Of a stretch of 64,000 nucleotides of DNA, positions 9,842 through 19,135 are shown in pieces. A model generated the notes under the pieces. That model did no database searches and was not told the origin of the DNA. It was given only the letters and a program-made list of their open reading frames with translations. The stretch lies in the NCBI GenBank assembly GCA_003152015.1, contig PLZF01000043.1, positions 1 to 64,000 of the forward strand, given 5' to 3'. Both the position numbers and the translations under genes were made by a program. Source of the DNA: Acidimicrobiaceae bacterium (GTDB taxonomy: Bacteria > Actinomycetota > Acidimicrobiia > Acidimicrobiales > RAAP-2). Numbering within the stretch: position 1 is the first letter of the stretch; each line of letters opens with the position of its first letter.

Positions 9842-11044
9842 TCACAGGTGCCGTTTGACGGCCATGAGGGCCGCCACCAAACCTGCCAACGCCGCGGTGA
9901 CCCCCAGGCCCACGCCGAGTCCCCAGGTATCGGCGAGCAGACCGATGATCGGGGCACCGGCCACCCAGCCGAGGTAGCCGGCCGCGGTGAAGGCGCTGAC
10001 GGTGGCGGTGGGCCGACTGGCAACGGTGGAGACGTGGGCCATCAACAGCGGCCAGAAGATGGACGAGCCCCCGGCGGCCAAGGCCAGGCCGAATCCGGCC
10101 AGCAGCGGTGTGGAGGCGAGTGCTTCGAGGGCCAGTCCCGCACAGGCGCCACCGGCCCCGGCGATCACGCCCAGCCGCGGCCCGATACGGCCCAGGCTGG
10201 GACCGCCCAACCCGCGGGTGAGGATGGCAATGCCTTGTCCGAGGCCGTAGGCCGACGCACCGACCAGGGCGGTAGCGGCCAAGTGGGTCCGGAGAAAGAG
10301 GACCCCCCAGGTATCCACCCCCCCTTCGACGATCTCGGCGGCGGCGAAGACAATGAGCAAGACGATGAGGCCATCGGCCCGCAGCAGAGCCAGGGAGCGG
10401 AGAAAAGGGACATGGGAGTCGTCATCGGCATCGAGGTGGTCAGCATCCGCCGCAGAGGCATCCGATCGGCGTGGGTCCGATCCTCGGACATGAACCCAGG
10501 CGGCGATGGGCAGGGCGACCACCGCCACCATTGGCCAGACCCACCGCCACGACACCTGTACTTGCACCAGCGAGCCCAACGCCACCGCACCGAGGAGGGC
10601 ACCGACGTTGAAGATGCCATGGAACCGGACGAGACCACCGGGCCGGTTCCCCAAGCGGGCCGCCGAGGCCGCATTCATGGTCATGTCCACGCAACCTCCG
10701 GCGGCCATGGTGGCGATGAACACCGCGATGAACTCAGTGCGGGTGCGAGCTGCGCCGGTAAGGGCCAGAAGCACAGCCCACACCAGTAGCGACCGGACCA
10801 GGGTGGGGACCGCCCCCCACCGTTCGGCCCGGTTGCCGACGATGGCCCCGACGATGCCGCTCGCGGTGACGGCCACGGCCAACAGGGTGCCGAGTTGAGC
10901 GTCCGACAAGCCGTACGAGGAACGGATGTCGGCGGTAGCCACCGCCCAACTCCCCCAGAACATACCGAAGACGACGAAGGTGCCACCGATGGGAAGGAGC
11001 GCTCTACGCTCCTCGTTTCGCACTGTGGAGACCGGGGTATGCAC
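9842..11044 (-). CDS. MFS transporter
   Basis: About 12 hydrophobic segments; FGMFWGSWAVATADIRSSYGLSDAQLGTLLAVAVTASGIVGAIVGNRAERWG. Confidence 0.85.
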   Translation of the reverse strand: MHTPVSTVRNEERRALLPIGGTFVVFGMFWGSWAVATADIRSSYGLSDAQLGTLLAVAVTASGIVGAIVGNRAERWGAVPTLVRSLLVWAVLLALTGAARTRTEFIAVFIATMAAGGCVDMTMNAASAARLGNRPGGLVRFHGIFNVGALLGAVALGSLVQVQVSWRWVWPMVAVVALPIAAWVHVRGSDPRRSDASAADADHLDADDDSHVPFLRSLALLRADGLIVLLIVFAAAEIVEGGVDTWGVLFLRTHLAATALVGASAYGLGQGIAILTRGLGGPSLGRIGPRLGVIAGAGGACAGLALEALASTPLLAGFGLALAAGGSSIFWPLLMAHVSTVASRPTATVSAFTAAGYLGWVAGAPIIGLLADTWGLGVGLGVTAALAGLVAALMAVKRHL

Positions 11045-11071
11045 AGGAATGAAGCCTTAGGTGAGGACTGC

Positions 11072-11509
11072 TCAGCCGGACCGAGGGTGGTCCGGGTGAG
11101 GGACCTCCACCACATCGAGGTCATCGATGCCGGCAAAGTCTGAGGGATTGCAGGTGTACACCGGAAGGTCATTGGCCATCGCGATGGCCGCGATCATTGC
11201 ATCCAAGGCGCGGGCGTTGGCCTTGCGGCCGGAACGCCGCAGCGATGATGCCACCCGCCCAAAGGCGCGAGCCGCGTCACTATCGAACGGGAGCGGATCG
11301 AAGTCGGACTCGGCTTGCTGCAGGTGTGCTTGTCGAGCAGCCCGGGTTGCCTCTTGCTTTGCCACCAAGGGACCGACCGTAAGTTCCGCCAAGGTGACAG
11401 CGGTGATGAGAGGTTCCGCCGGGAGCTGGGTTGCCTCGGTGATCCTGGCAAGAAGGATGACTGTCGATGTATCGAGAATTCCACGGTCGCAGCGGTTCGA
11501 CTGCATCAA
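11072..11509 (-). CDS. vapC: type II toxin, PIN-domain ribonuclease (VapC family)
   Basis: GILDTSTVILLARI ... TAVTLAELTVGP ... NARALDAMIAAIAMANDLPVYTCNPSDFAGI; 4-nt overlap with upstream antitoxin gene. Confidence 0.9.
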   Translation of the reverse strand: MMQSNRCDRGILDTSTVILLARITEATQLPAEPLITAVTLAELTVGPLVAKQEATRAARQAHLQQAESDFDPLPFDSDAARAFGRVASSLRRSGRKANARALDAMIAAIAMANDLPVYTCNPSDFAGIDDLDVVEVPHPDHPRSG

Positions 11510-11742
11510 AGCGTGTTGTCCACCACGGCGTCGATGTCTTCCCGAAGGTCATTCGGATCGATGGATGGGAGCCGATGCCAGCGGACGAGTAGTGCGGCCG
11601 CGGTCAAACCCGGGCGAGCGACGGGACGGAGTTCGGCGACCGGCTTGCCTCCGCGGGTGATGATCACCGCCTCTCCCTGTGCGGCACGATCTACAACCTC
11701 ACCACCGTGATTACGGAGGTCTCGGATGGTTACCATGGCCAT
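11506..11742 (-). CDS. vapB: type II antitoxin, Phd/YefM-VapB family
   Basis: MVTIRDLRNHGGEVVDRAAQGEAVIITRGGKPVAELRPV, typical Phd/YefM N-terminal pattern. Confidence 0.88.
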   Translation of the reverse strand: MAMVTIRDLRNHGGEVVDRAAQGEAVIITRGGKPVAELRPVARPGLTAAALLVRWHRLPSIDPNDLREDIDAVVDNTL

Positions 11743-11751
11743 GATGACAGT

Positions 11752-11767
11752 GTATCACCCGTGATAC
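11752..11767. promoter_or_regulatory. candidate VapBC autoregulatory operator, palindrome GTATCAC-CC-GTGATAC
   Basis: Perfect 7-bp arms with a 2-nt spacer, 10 bp upstream of the vapB start. Confidence 0.7.
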
Positions 11768-11800
11768 GCGGTCAGCCCTTAGCTCAACGGTTATTCGCCA

Positions 11801-12238
11801 ATGGCTGGAGAAGGCGACGTGCACGTTGCCACCTCGGCCACCCTCCTCCGGCGAGCGGGACCGCCCAGCCGGGCCCGCTGTGGCTTCGCCGGCTATTTCG
11901 AGCCGGGGAAGTGGGTCGACCATTCGGTTGTCGAACACTGGGATGGAGACCGTTGGGTGATGCTCGACCCCCAGGTCGATGACTTCCAACGCGGGCTCAT
12001 CGGACTTGTCGACGATCCCGCCGACCTACCGTCCGGCCTCTTCCTCCCGGCCGGTGAGGCGTGGCTCCGATGCCAGGCCGGCCAGGAGATCGGCGAACAC
12101 TTCGGCATCCTCGACATGTGGGGGCAGTGGTTCATCAAAGGCAACATCGCACGGGACCTGGCCGCTTTGAACAAAGTGGAGATGTTGCCCTGGGACGGCT
12201 GGGGTCGCCTGATGGGAGACGTAGCCGAGTTGATCTGA
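11801..12238 (+). pseudogene. truncated transglutaminase-like protein
   Basis: RARCGFAGYFEPGKWVDHSVVEHWDGDRWVMLDPQVDD...FLPAGEAWLRCQAGQEIGEHFGILDMWGQWFIKGNIARDLAALNKVEMLPWDGWG resembles the transglutaminase superfamily C-terminal half. N-terminal half absent; in-frame TAG at 11780. Confidence 0.7.
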
Positions 12239-12256
12239 ACAAAAGAACTGGCGGGC

Positions 12257-12640
12257 TCAGCGGGCGTTGGTGAGGAAGGTGTCGCGATCCACCACTACCC
12301 GGGACACCTTTCCTGCCGCCACCAACCCCGACGCGTCGGAGACCGACACGGTGAAGGTGAGCCGGCGTCCCTCGATGCGGTCGAGTGAGGCTTCGGCCTG
12401 GACGTCGCCGCCCACGCCCACCGGGACCAGGTGGTCGAACTGCACCCGCTTACCCACGCTGGTGCTCCCCTCGGGGAGGTGCCCCTCCAAGGCCAGGCAC
12501 GAGGCTTCCTCGCACAGCGCCAACAGCCGGGGAGTGGCCAGCACCGGGACGTCACCGGCGTGGAACGCCTCGGCCGTATCGTCATCGGTCACACGAAGCT
12601 CGACTCGGGCGGACAAACCGGTGCGCAAGGCCACGCCGGT
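12257..12640 (-). CDS. hotdog-fold thioesterase-like protein (start uncertain)
   Basis: VPVLATPRLLALCEEASCLALEGHLPEGSTSVGKRVQFDHLVPVGVGGDVQAEASLDRIEGRRLTFTVSVSDASGLVAAGKVSRVVVD, similar to FlK-like thioesterases. Confidence 0.75.
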   Translation of the reverse strand, partial: TGVALRTGLSARVELRVTDDDTAEAFHAGDVPVLATPRLLALCEEASCLALEGHLPEGSTSVGKRVQFDHLVPVGVGGDVQAEASLDRIEGRRLTFTVSVSDASGLVAAGKVSRVVVDRDTFLTNAR

Positions 12641-12700
12641 ACCATACGGGAGACAGCCCGGGCTCGGCCACCAGACCCGGGTTGGCCCAATGAGGAGGCA

Positions 12701-14098
12701 GTGGTGATCGACACACCTGTATTGGAGCGCGTGCTCGGTGAAGCGCTCCGCCACGGCGGGGAATTCGCCGAGGTGTTCGCGGAGGACCGCTCGAATTCAT
12801 CGGCGTTGCTCGATGACGGACGGGTAGAAGAGCTGTCGTCGGGACGTGAGCGGGGTGCTGGTATCAGGGTGGTCACCGGCGACACCACCGGGTTCGCCCA
12901 CACCGCCGACCTCAGCGAGGAAGGTCTCATCAGAGCGGCCGAAGCCGCCTCGGCGGTGGCCCGTAGTGGAGGTGGAGGCACCCATACAGTGGCGGTCGGG
13001 TCTCTGCACGCCGCGGAGGGATCCCGTCGGTCCGGATCGGATCGGGCACCCACGGTGCCCAAGGCCGACACTCTCGACCTGTTGCGCCGGGCGGACGAGG
13101 CCGCCCGGGCCTCCGGTGGTGCCATTTCCCAGGTGCAGGCCGGTTACGGCGGTTCGAGACGCGACGTGCTGATCGCCAATTCGGAAGGGCTGCTGGCGAC
13201 GGACCAGCAACGCCGAACCCGCTTCTCCGTATCGTGCGTGGCCGAGGGGGACACAGGCCTCCAAACCGGTTCGGAGACCACTGCCCGCACCCTCGGCTAC
13301 GAACTGTTCGACGAAGTATCGGTGGAGGACCTGGCTCGCATGGCTGCGGGTCGGGCCCTGTCCAAGTTGTCGGCTCGCCCGGCGCCGTCCGGTGAGGTGC
13401 CGGTGGTCTTGGCCGGCGGAAGTGGCGGCATCCTCTTCCATGAGGCCTGCGGGCACGGCCTCGAGGCCGATCACATCGCCAAGAATGCCTCGGTGTACGT
13501 GGGCCAGGTGGGAAAACAAGTGGCCAGTCCGTTGGTCACCCTGGTCGATGACGGCACGGTGGGCTCCGAGTGGGGCACCTTCGGCTTCGATGACGAAGGT
13601 CGGCCGGCCCAACGCAACGTGCTCATCGAGGATGGCATCCTCACCGAGTACCTGTGGGACTACCTCCGGGCCCGCAAAGAGGGCCGGAAGTCGTCAGGCA
13701 ACGGTCGGCGCCAGACCTATCAACACCTGCCCATGGTGCGGATGACCAACACATTTCTGTTGCCGGGTAACGACGACGCCGACGAGATCGTGGCGCAGAC
13801 CCCCCATGGCGTCTACGTGGCAAAACTGGGCGGTGGGCAGGTAAACACCACCACCGGCGACTTCGTGTTCGGTACCACCGAGGCGTACCTGATCGAGGGA
13901 GGACGGATCACCGAACCGCTCCGCGACGCCAACCTCATCGGGAACGGGCCCGAAATCCTGAAGCGGGTGGACGCGGTGGCCACCGACTTCGCCATGACTC
14001 CGGGAACCTGTGGCAAGGACGGCCAGAGTGTGCCGGTGGGGTGTGGCCAGGCCACGCTCCGGATCACCGGCGTGACCATCGGGGGTACCACGGAATGA
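12701..14098 (+). CDS. tldD: metalloprotease TldD family
   Basis: GGSGGILFHEACGHGLEADHIAK (HExxxH-type motif); followed by TldE/PmbA with ATGA overlap. Confidence 0.92.
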   Translation: MVIDTPVLERVLGEALRHGGEFAEVFAEDRSNSSALLDDGRVEELSSGRERGAGIRVVTGDTTGFAHTADLSEEGLIRAAEAASAVARSGGGGTHTVAVGSLHAAEGSRRSGSDRAPTVPKADTLDLLRRADEAARASGGAISQVQAGYGGSRRDVLIANSEGLLATDQQRRTRFSVSCVAEGDTGLQTGSETTARTLGYELFDEVSVEDLARMAAGRALSKLSARPAPSGEVPVVLAGGSGGILFHEACGHGLEADHIAKNASVYVGQVGKQVASPLVTLVDDGTVGSEWGTFGFDDEGRPAQRNVLIEDGILTEYLWDYLRARKEGRKSSGNGRRQTYQHLPMVRMTNTFLLPGNDDADEIVAQTPHGVYVAKLGGGQVNTTTGDFVFGTTEAYLIEGGRITEPLRDANLIGNGPEILKRVDAVATDFAMTPGTCGKDGQSVPVGCGQATLRITGVTIGGTTE

Positions 14099-15498
14099 CA
14101 ACCGCCACTGAGACCACATCGGCCGCGGCTGGCCCCCACCCGGACGGCCCCGACGACCTCCTGGCCCTGGCCGATCGGGTGGCCGGCTGGGCGCGATCGG
14201 GTGAGGACGTCGAGGTCTACGTGGCCCGGGGTGACGAGACGGAGATCCGCGCCTATGACGGTGAGGTCGAATCCCTGACATCGGCCACCTCGGCCGGCAT
14301 CGGGGTTCGGGTGGTGGTCGATCACAAACTCGGGTTCGCCTGGGCCGGCTCTCTTCATGAATCTGTCCTGGCGGAGACGTTGGACGAGGCTCGTGACAAT
14401 GCCACCTTCGCCACCCCCGACGATCACGTTCAGTTGGCGGTGCCCGATGGCGTGGTTGCGGTGCCGTTCGACCTGTGGGACGAAGCCCTGTCAACCATTC
14501 CGACCTCACAGAAGGTGGCCCTGGCCCTGGCGCTGGAAGCACAGGCCCGAGCGGCGGATCCCCGTATCCGACAGGTGTCGTCGGCTGACTACGGCGACAC
14601 CTCGGTGGAGGTCGCCCTGGTATCGACCACCGGCATCCGCTCGTCGAATCGCAAGACGCAGGGTTTCATTTCGGTCGGGGTGATCGCCGGGGATGGCGAT
14701 GCCAGCCAGACCGGTGGTGGATTCGATACGGCCCGTGGGTTCGACGGCCTGGACCCCGACAAAGCCACCGCCGACGCGGTGGGGCGAGCGGTGCGCATGT
14801 TGGGAGCCACCAAAGGCCCGTCGGGACGCTCGGTGGTGGTCTTCGACCGGCGGGCGGCATCCACGTTGCTATCGGTAATCTCCACCGCCCTGTCGGGAGA
14901 AGCCGTGGCCAAGGGCCGTTCGTTCTTCGCCGGAAGGATCGGTGAACAGGTGGGGGACACCGGGCTCACCCTGGTCGACGATCCCACCAATCCGTTGGCC
15001 TACGGGGCGGCGTCCTACGATGCCGAGGGCCTGGCCTGCCGGCGTAACGAGCTCATCGTGGCGGGGCTCTTGAAGGGCTTCTTGTATGACACGGTGGCCG
15101 GGTCACGGGCCGGAGTGGCCTCGACCGGCTCGGCGGTGCGGGGTGGCTTCGCCGGAACCCCGGGGCCGGGCTGCCGGGCACTGGCCTTGACGCCGGGCCC
15201 CGAGGGATTCGATGAGGACGGGGTGCTGGCGGCGGTGGGTGACGGGCTCTTCGTACAGTCGATGACCGGGGTCCATTCGGGGGTGAATCCGATCAGTGGT
15301 GACTTCTCGGTTGGTGCGGAAGGGCTCATGATCCGCGACGGAAAGCTGGCCGAGCCGGTTCGGGAGATCACCGTGGCATCGACCCTCCAGAGAATTCTGC
15401 ATTCGCTGGTAGCGGTGGGGGCCGACGTCGAGTGGCTTCCCGGGATCGCCGCCGGTCAGACCTTGGCCGTAGGTGACATGCAGATCAGCGGGGTATAG
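14095..15498 (+). CDS. tldE: TldE/PmbA family metallopeptidase partner
   Basis: VEVYVARGDETEIRAYDGEVESLTSATSAGIGVRVVVDHKLGFAWAG...GSAVRGGFAGTPGPGCRALALTPG. Confidence 0.9.
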   Translation: MTTATETTSAAAGPHPDGPDDLLALADRVAGWARSGEDVEVYVARGDETEIRAYDGEVESLTSATSAGIGVRVVVDHKLGFAWAGSLHESVLAETLDEARDNATFATPDDHVQLAVPDGVVAVPFDLWDEALSTIPTSQKVALALALEAQARAADPRIRQVSSADYGDTSVEVALVSTTGIRSSNRKTQGFISVGVIAGDGDASQTGGGFDTARGFDGLDPDKATADAVGRAVRMLGATKGPSGRSVVVFDRRAASTLLSVISTALSGEAVAKGRSFFAGRIGEQVGDTGLTLVDDPTNPLAYGAASYDAEGLACRRNELIVAGLLKGFLYDTVAGSRAGVASTGSAVRGGFAGTPGPGCRALALTPGPEGFDEDGVLAAVGDGLFVQSMTGVHSGVNPISGDFSVGAEGLMIRDGKLAEPVREITVASTLQRILHSLVAVGADVEWLPGIAAGQTLAVGDMQISGV

Positions 15499-15526
15499 AA
15501 GAGCTCGCTATATCAGGTGAGATTAT

Positions 15527-15982
15527 TTGGGTGTGGATTTCGCCCCCCGATTGAGAACTGCCAGAATTGCAGCCCGGTTGAGTCAGACCGAGTTGGCCAA
15601 GCTGGCCGCAACCAGCCAGTCGAGAGTTTCGTCATATGAGCAGCGCAAAGTGACTCCGGCCCGGGCCACCAGAGACCGACTTATTCATGCGACCCGATCA
15701 ACTCCTTCTCATGTGCTGTTCCAACAACGAGAGCGAGTGGTGGAATTGGCGGGGGGTCGCCATGCCTCCAATGTCCGGGTGTTCGGCTCGTGTGCCCGGG
15801 GTGAAGACACGACACAGAGTGACATCGATTTGGTAGTCACCTTTGGCCCCGAAGCCTCGCTGTTTGATCAGGTGGGTCTTGAAATGGACCTCTCGGAGTT
15901 GCTCGACTATCCGGTCCAGGTCATTTCGGAACGCTCAGTAAGGTCGGGATCGTCCATCGCTCGGGATACCGTCCGTTTGTGA
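15527..15982 (+). CDS. XRE HTH fused to MNT-type nucleotidyltransferase (putative antitoxin of a HEPN-MNT pair)
   Basis: RLSQTELAKLAATSQSRVSSYEQRKVTP (HTH) plus VRVFGSCARGEDTTQSDIDLVVTF (minimal NTase GSx..SDxD). Confidence 0.88.
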   Translation: MGVDFAPRLRTARIAARLSQTELAKLAATSQSRVSSYEQRKVTPARATRDRLIHATRSTPSHVLFQQRERVVELAGGRHASNVRVFGSCARGEDTTQSDIDLVVTFGPEASLFDQVGLEMDLSELLDYPVQVISERSVRSGSSIARDTVRL

Positions 15983-16383
15983 AGAAGCGCACCGATGGGG
16001 AGCCGAACGGTGAACGGATTACTCCGGGCCGGAGCATGGATTCCGGGCTCCACATGTCGTCGCCGGGTGAAAGGTTGGCAGAGTAACTCGGAAGTCTCCG
16101 GAGATGCATGGATGACGCCGGTGTGTTGGTAGCCGACGGCAAAGAACTCTATGACTCGAATTGGATGGCCAAACGGGCGGCAAGGAACATCGTGACCGAG
16201 TTCGCAGGGACGGCCAACCGGCTCCCTGACCATTTCAAGGAAACACATCCGACAGTTCCTTGGTCGGGGATTCGTGGATTGAGAAACCGAGTTGTCCACG
16301 ACTATGAAACCACCGACACCGAGATCGTCTGGAGGGTACTTGCTGTCGAGTTCGTCGTTATCCGCAATCAACTCGGGTTGTAG
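15979..16383 (+). pseudogene. HEPN-domain toxin partner with one in-frame TAA (16084-16086); residual ORF from ATG 16108
   Basis: GTG 15979 overlaps the MNT stop (GTGA). Frame reads VKKRTDGEPNGERITPGRSMDSGLHMSSPGERLAE*LGSLRRCMDDAGV...WMAKRAARNIVTEF...GIRGLRNRVVHDYETTDTEIVWRVL; RNRVVH = HEPN Rx4H motif. Confidence 0.75.
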
Positions 16384-16405
16384 GCGCGTATAAGCGGGCG
16401 CACTG

Positions 16406-17152
16406 TTACTTGGCGTTGGCGGCTTGGGTGCAGGCGGCCAGGGCGCTGGGAGTGGCCGTGTAGTAGATCGATCCGGCGACATCCAATCCGTAGGGCCCTC
16501 CAGTTGGAATGGTGGGGGTCTGGCCTACCCACAGCGGGGGAGCCGTGGCGCCGGCGGCGGCCGAGCCTCCGGCCGAGGCACCCGCGGTCGATGTTGCCGC
16601 GCCGGCCCCGACCGCCAGGGTGAAGGTCTGGATCACGAACAGCCGGGGGAACGAATCAAGACCGGCGATGAATGCGGACATCTGGGCATAGTTGCCGGTG
16701 ATGTGCATCTTGACCGGGATCGGGACCACCCCACTGGAGACAGTTGGACTGCCCGCCACCGGGGGTGTGATGGCGGTAGCTGCCGATGCGGTGTTGCCGG
16801 TCCAGGCGAAGGTGGGGATCGACGTTCCCGACGAACCCACCAGGGCGGTGAGCTGGTTGTAGAAGGATGACTGTTCAGCGGCGAGGTCTCCCGGGTTCTG
16901 AACGCTCGGAATCTGCACCGAGATCTTCTGCAGGTCCACGCACTTGCCCGATAGCTTATGCTTTTCCGCCTGCAGGCTGGTCAATCGCGCCTGCAGTTGC
17001 TGTTGTTGACCCGCTAGCTGTGTCTTCTGCGCGTTGAGCTCGGAGAGCTTCGAGCTCTGCGGTGAGATCAACAGTGCGTACAACAAGATGGCGGCGACGA
17101 TTCCCACCACGGCGACCAACAGTGGCCTCTGGTATTCCTTGACGGTGCTCAT
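16406..17152 (-). CDS. pilO: type IV pilus inner-membrane platform protein PilO
   Basis: Single N-terminal TM, coiled coil LSELNAQKTQLAGQQQQLQARLTSLQAEKHKL, then a PilO-like domain; ATGA overlap with pilM. Confidence 0.8.
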   Translation of the reverse strand: MSTVKEYQRPLLVAVVGIVAAILLYALLISPQSSKLSELNAQKTQLAGQQQQLQARLTSLQAEKHKLSGKCVDLQKISVQIPSVQNPGDLAAEQSSFYNQLTALVGSSGTSIPTFAWTGNTASAATAITPPVAGSPTVSSGVVPIPVKMHITGNYAQMSAFIAGLDSFPRLFVIQTFTLAVGAGAATSTAGASAGGSAAAGATAPPLWVGQTPTIPTGGPYGLDVAGSIYYTATPSALAACTQAANAK

Positions 17153-18843
17153 TGCAGGCTCGCATTCTTGGCCAAGCTGGCAAAGGGGGTAACCGAGATC
17201 GTCGAGGGGAACGATACGGAACCGTCGGGATTGGTGGCGATCGAAGTGGGGACAGGGTTGGCAAACATCTTGGCCGGATCGTTGGCGATGGCCTGAGTCC
17301 ATTGGGAGGGGCTGGTGAGCCCGGGCCCGGGTCCGGTGAGGGCAGTGGCCACGAAACCGATGGAAGCCGACACGGTGTTGCTGGCCGGAGTGGTCGTGGT
17401 CGTGGTCGTGGCCGGGGTGGTGGCCGTCCCGTTCCCGGTGGTTCCCACGAATGACTGCACCTGAAGCCGAGCCGGTGTGATCGAGATCAGGTTGGTGAGG
17501 GCCTGGGGCCAGTCGATGGATTGGCCCAGTACAGCGGTCCGCCGTGCCTTCCCCTGGGTGTAGGCGGTGTCGGCCGCCACCACCAGGTCATATTTGGGTA
17601 TCTGCGCATTCAGTGTGCTGATGCTGGAGTTGAGAGCGCTCACATCATTCTGGGCACTGTGCACTTGGAAGACCTTCCACACGCCGAAGGCGGCGAGCAG
17701 TACCACGATGACCGCGGCCACCTGCATCGTTCGCTGTTGGATGTAGTTGAGTCGGGTTCGCCTGATCACTTCGGGGGGCAGCAGATTGAACTGCTTCACC
17801 GCCGGATTGGACTCGGGGAGGGCCAGGCCTATCGGCGTCGAGAGTACGGGACTGACCTCGGCTGCCTGATCGGGCGTGAGGTCGACCTTGGTAATGTCCA
17901 GGCGGGCCAAGGGGGAGACCGAGTGGACGGGCAGATGGATCTGGGCGCCCAGCATGGGAATGAAGCCGTGGAGTGATGACCCGCCCCCGGTTACCAGGAT
18001 GCGAGAGACGGGGAGACGACCGGGCAACGACGCGAAGTACTGGATCGAGTTGCGGATTTCGCTGATGAGATTGTCGACAGTCTCTTGGATTGCCTGTTGT
18101 GCGGCATGCACCTGAGGAGTGGGATCTCCCAGGCGACGTTTGAGCGCCTCGGCATCGGCCAAGGGAAGATCGAGAGCGGAGGCGATGGCGGCGGTGGTGG
18201 CATTGCCACCTGACCCGATGGTGCGGACGAACTGCGGGCGCCCGTTCTGATGGATGACCACCACGGTGAGGCCGGCACCGACCGACACGATGGCTTCGGG
18301 TTGGTCGTCGGTGGCGCCGCCAGAGATCGCCCGCACCAGAGCAGAGGACACCAGGTCCACGCCCTTGACCACCAGCCCGGCACCCTCGGCCACGGCGACG
18401 ACTCCTTCGACCAGATCAGCGTGGGCCGCAGCCACCAGCACCCGGCGCATTTTGGCGCCCTCGGGAGAGGTGTAATCGGAGAGGATCTGCGACGAGAGGA
18501 TGGTCTTGTCGGGAGCGAAGGGGATGACCTCTTCGGAATGGAACCGGACGGCACTGTCCACTTCGTTGTCCGGAACGAACGGAAGCTCGATTTCGCGGGT
18601 GATGGCCCGAAGGCCGGCAATCCCGACGATCACGGAGGTGGTGGAGAACTGGCCGCTCTTCCACAGGCGACGGACCGCTTCTGACACTGCGGTGGCGTCG
18701 TGGATCTCTCCATCGACAACCGAACCCGGCGGCAGTCCGGTCTGCCCGTAGTTGAGGAGTTGGGGTGGTTTCAAACTGACATCGAGCTCAGCGGCGCGAA
18801 CGGCGCTGGTGCCGATGTCGAGGCCCACGATCAGCTGTGCCAT
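17149..18843 (-). CDS. pilMN: PilM-PilN fusion protein of type IV pilus assembly
   Basis: MAQLIVGLDIGTSAVRAAEL (actin-like PilM) through FIPMLGAQIHLPVHSVSP; C-terminal FNLLPPEVIRRTRLNYIQQRTMQVAAVIVVLLAAFGVWKVFQVHSAQNDVSALNSSISTLN (PilN-like) in the same ORF. Confidence 0.85.
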   Translation of the reverse strand: MAQLIVGLDIGTSAVRAAELDVSLKPPQLLNYGQTGLPPGSVVDGEIHDATAVSEAVRRLWKSGQFSTTSVIVGIAGLRAITREIELPFVPDNEVDSAVRFHSEEVIPFAPDKTILSSQILSDYTSPEGAKMRRVLVAAAHADLVEGVVAVAEGAGLVVKGVDLVSSALVRAISGGATDDQPEAIVSVGAGLTVVVIHQNGRPQFVRTIGSGGNATTAAIASALDLPLADAEALKRRLGDPTPQVHAAQQAIQETVDNLISEIRNSIQYFASLPGRLPVSRILVTGGGSSLHGFIPMLGAQIHLPVHSVSPLARLDITKVDLTPDQAAEVSPVLSTPIGLALPESNPAVKQFNLLPPEVIRRTRLNYIQQRTMQVAAVIVVLLAAFGVWKVFQVHSAQNDVSALNSSISTLNAQIPKYDLVVAADTAYTQGKARRTAVLGQSIDWPQALTNLISITPARLQVQSFVGTTGNGTATTPATTTTTTTPASNTVSASIGFVATALTGPGPGLTSPSQWTQAIANDPAKMFANPVPTSIATNPDGSVSFPSTISVTPFASLAKNASLQ

Positions 18844-19135
18844 GGATAAGCTCCTCTCACCGCGCGCAAGGCCACTTCAGTGGCTGTCTGCGGATCGGCG
18901 CCCAACCCGCGCTCTCCTGGCTGATTGAACTCAGCGTTCGTCTCACCATGTCGTTGTGACACCTGGGGATACCTGATTTCTGTTGATGCCGGCTGAGTTG
19001 TGCACACGGACCGTACCCGCTCATCCGCTCTGCAGGGAGTATCGGAACGAAGGGGCTTGGCTTGAGCGAGCGGGGACAATCTGGGGCAACCCGGATGAAT
19101 TGACAGACATCGCCGCCGACCCATGCCGATCCGGT

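Noticed and set aside
7970-10789. 409-aa and 509-aa plus-strand ORFs opposite dxs and the MFS gene
   Set aside because: Antisense shadows; the sense-strand products have clear motifs.
18844-19135. Possible c-di-GMP (GEMM) riboswitch between pilMN and pilT
   Set aside because: Pilus context is suggestive, but the conserved GEMM core could not be recognised on either strand.
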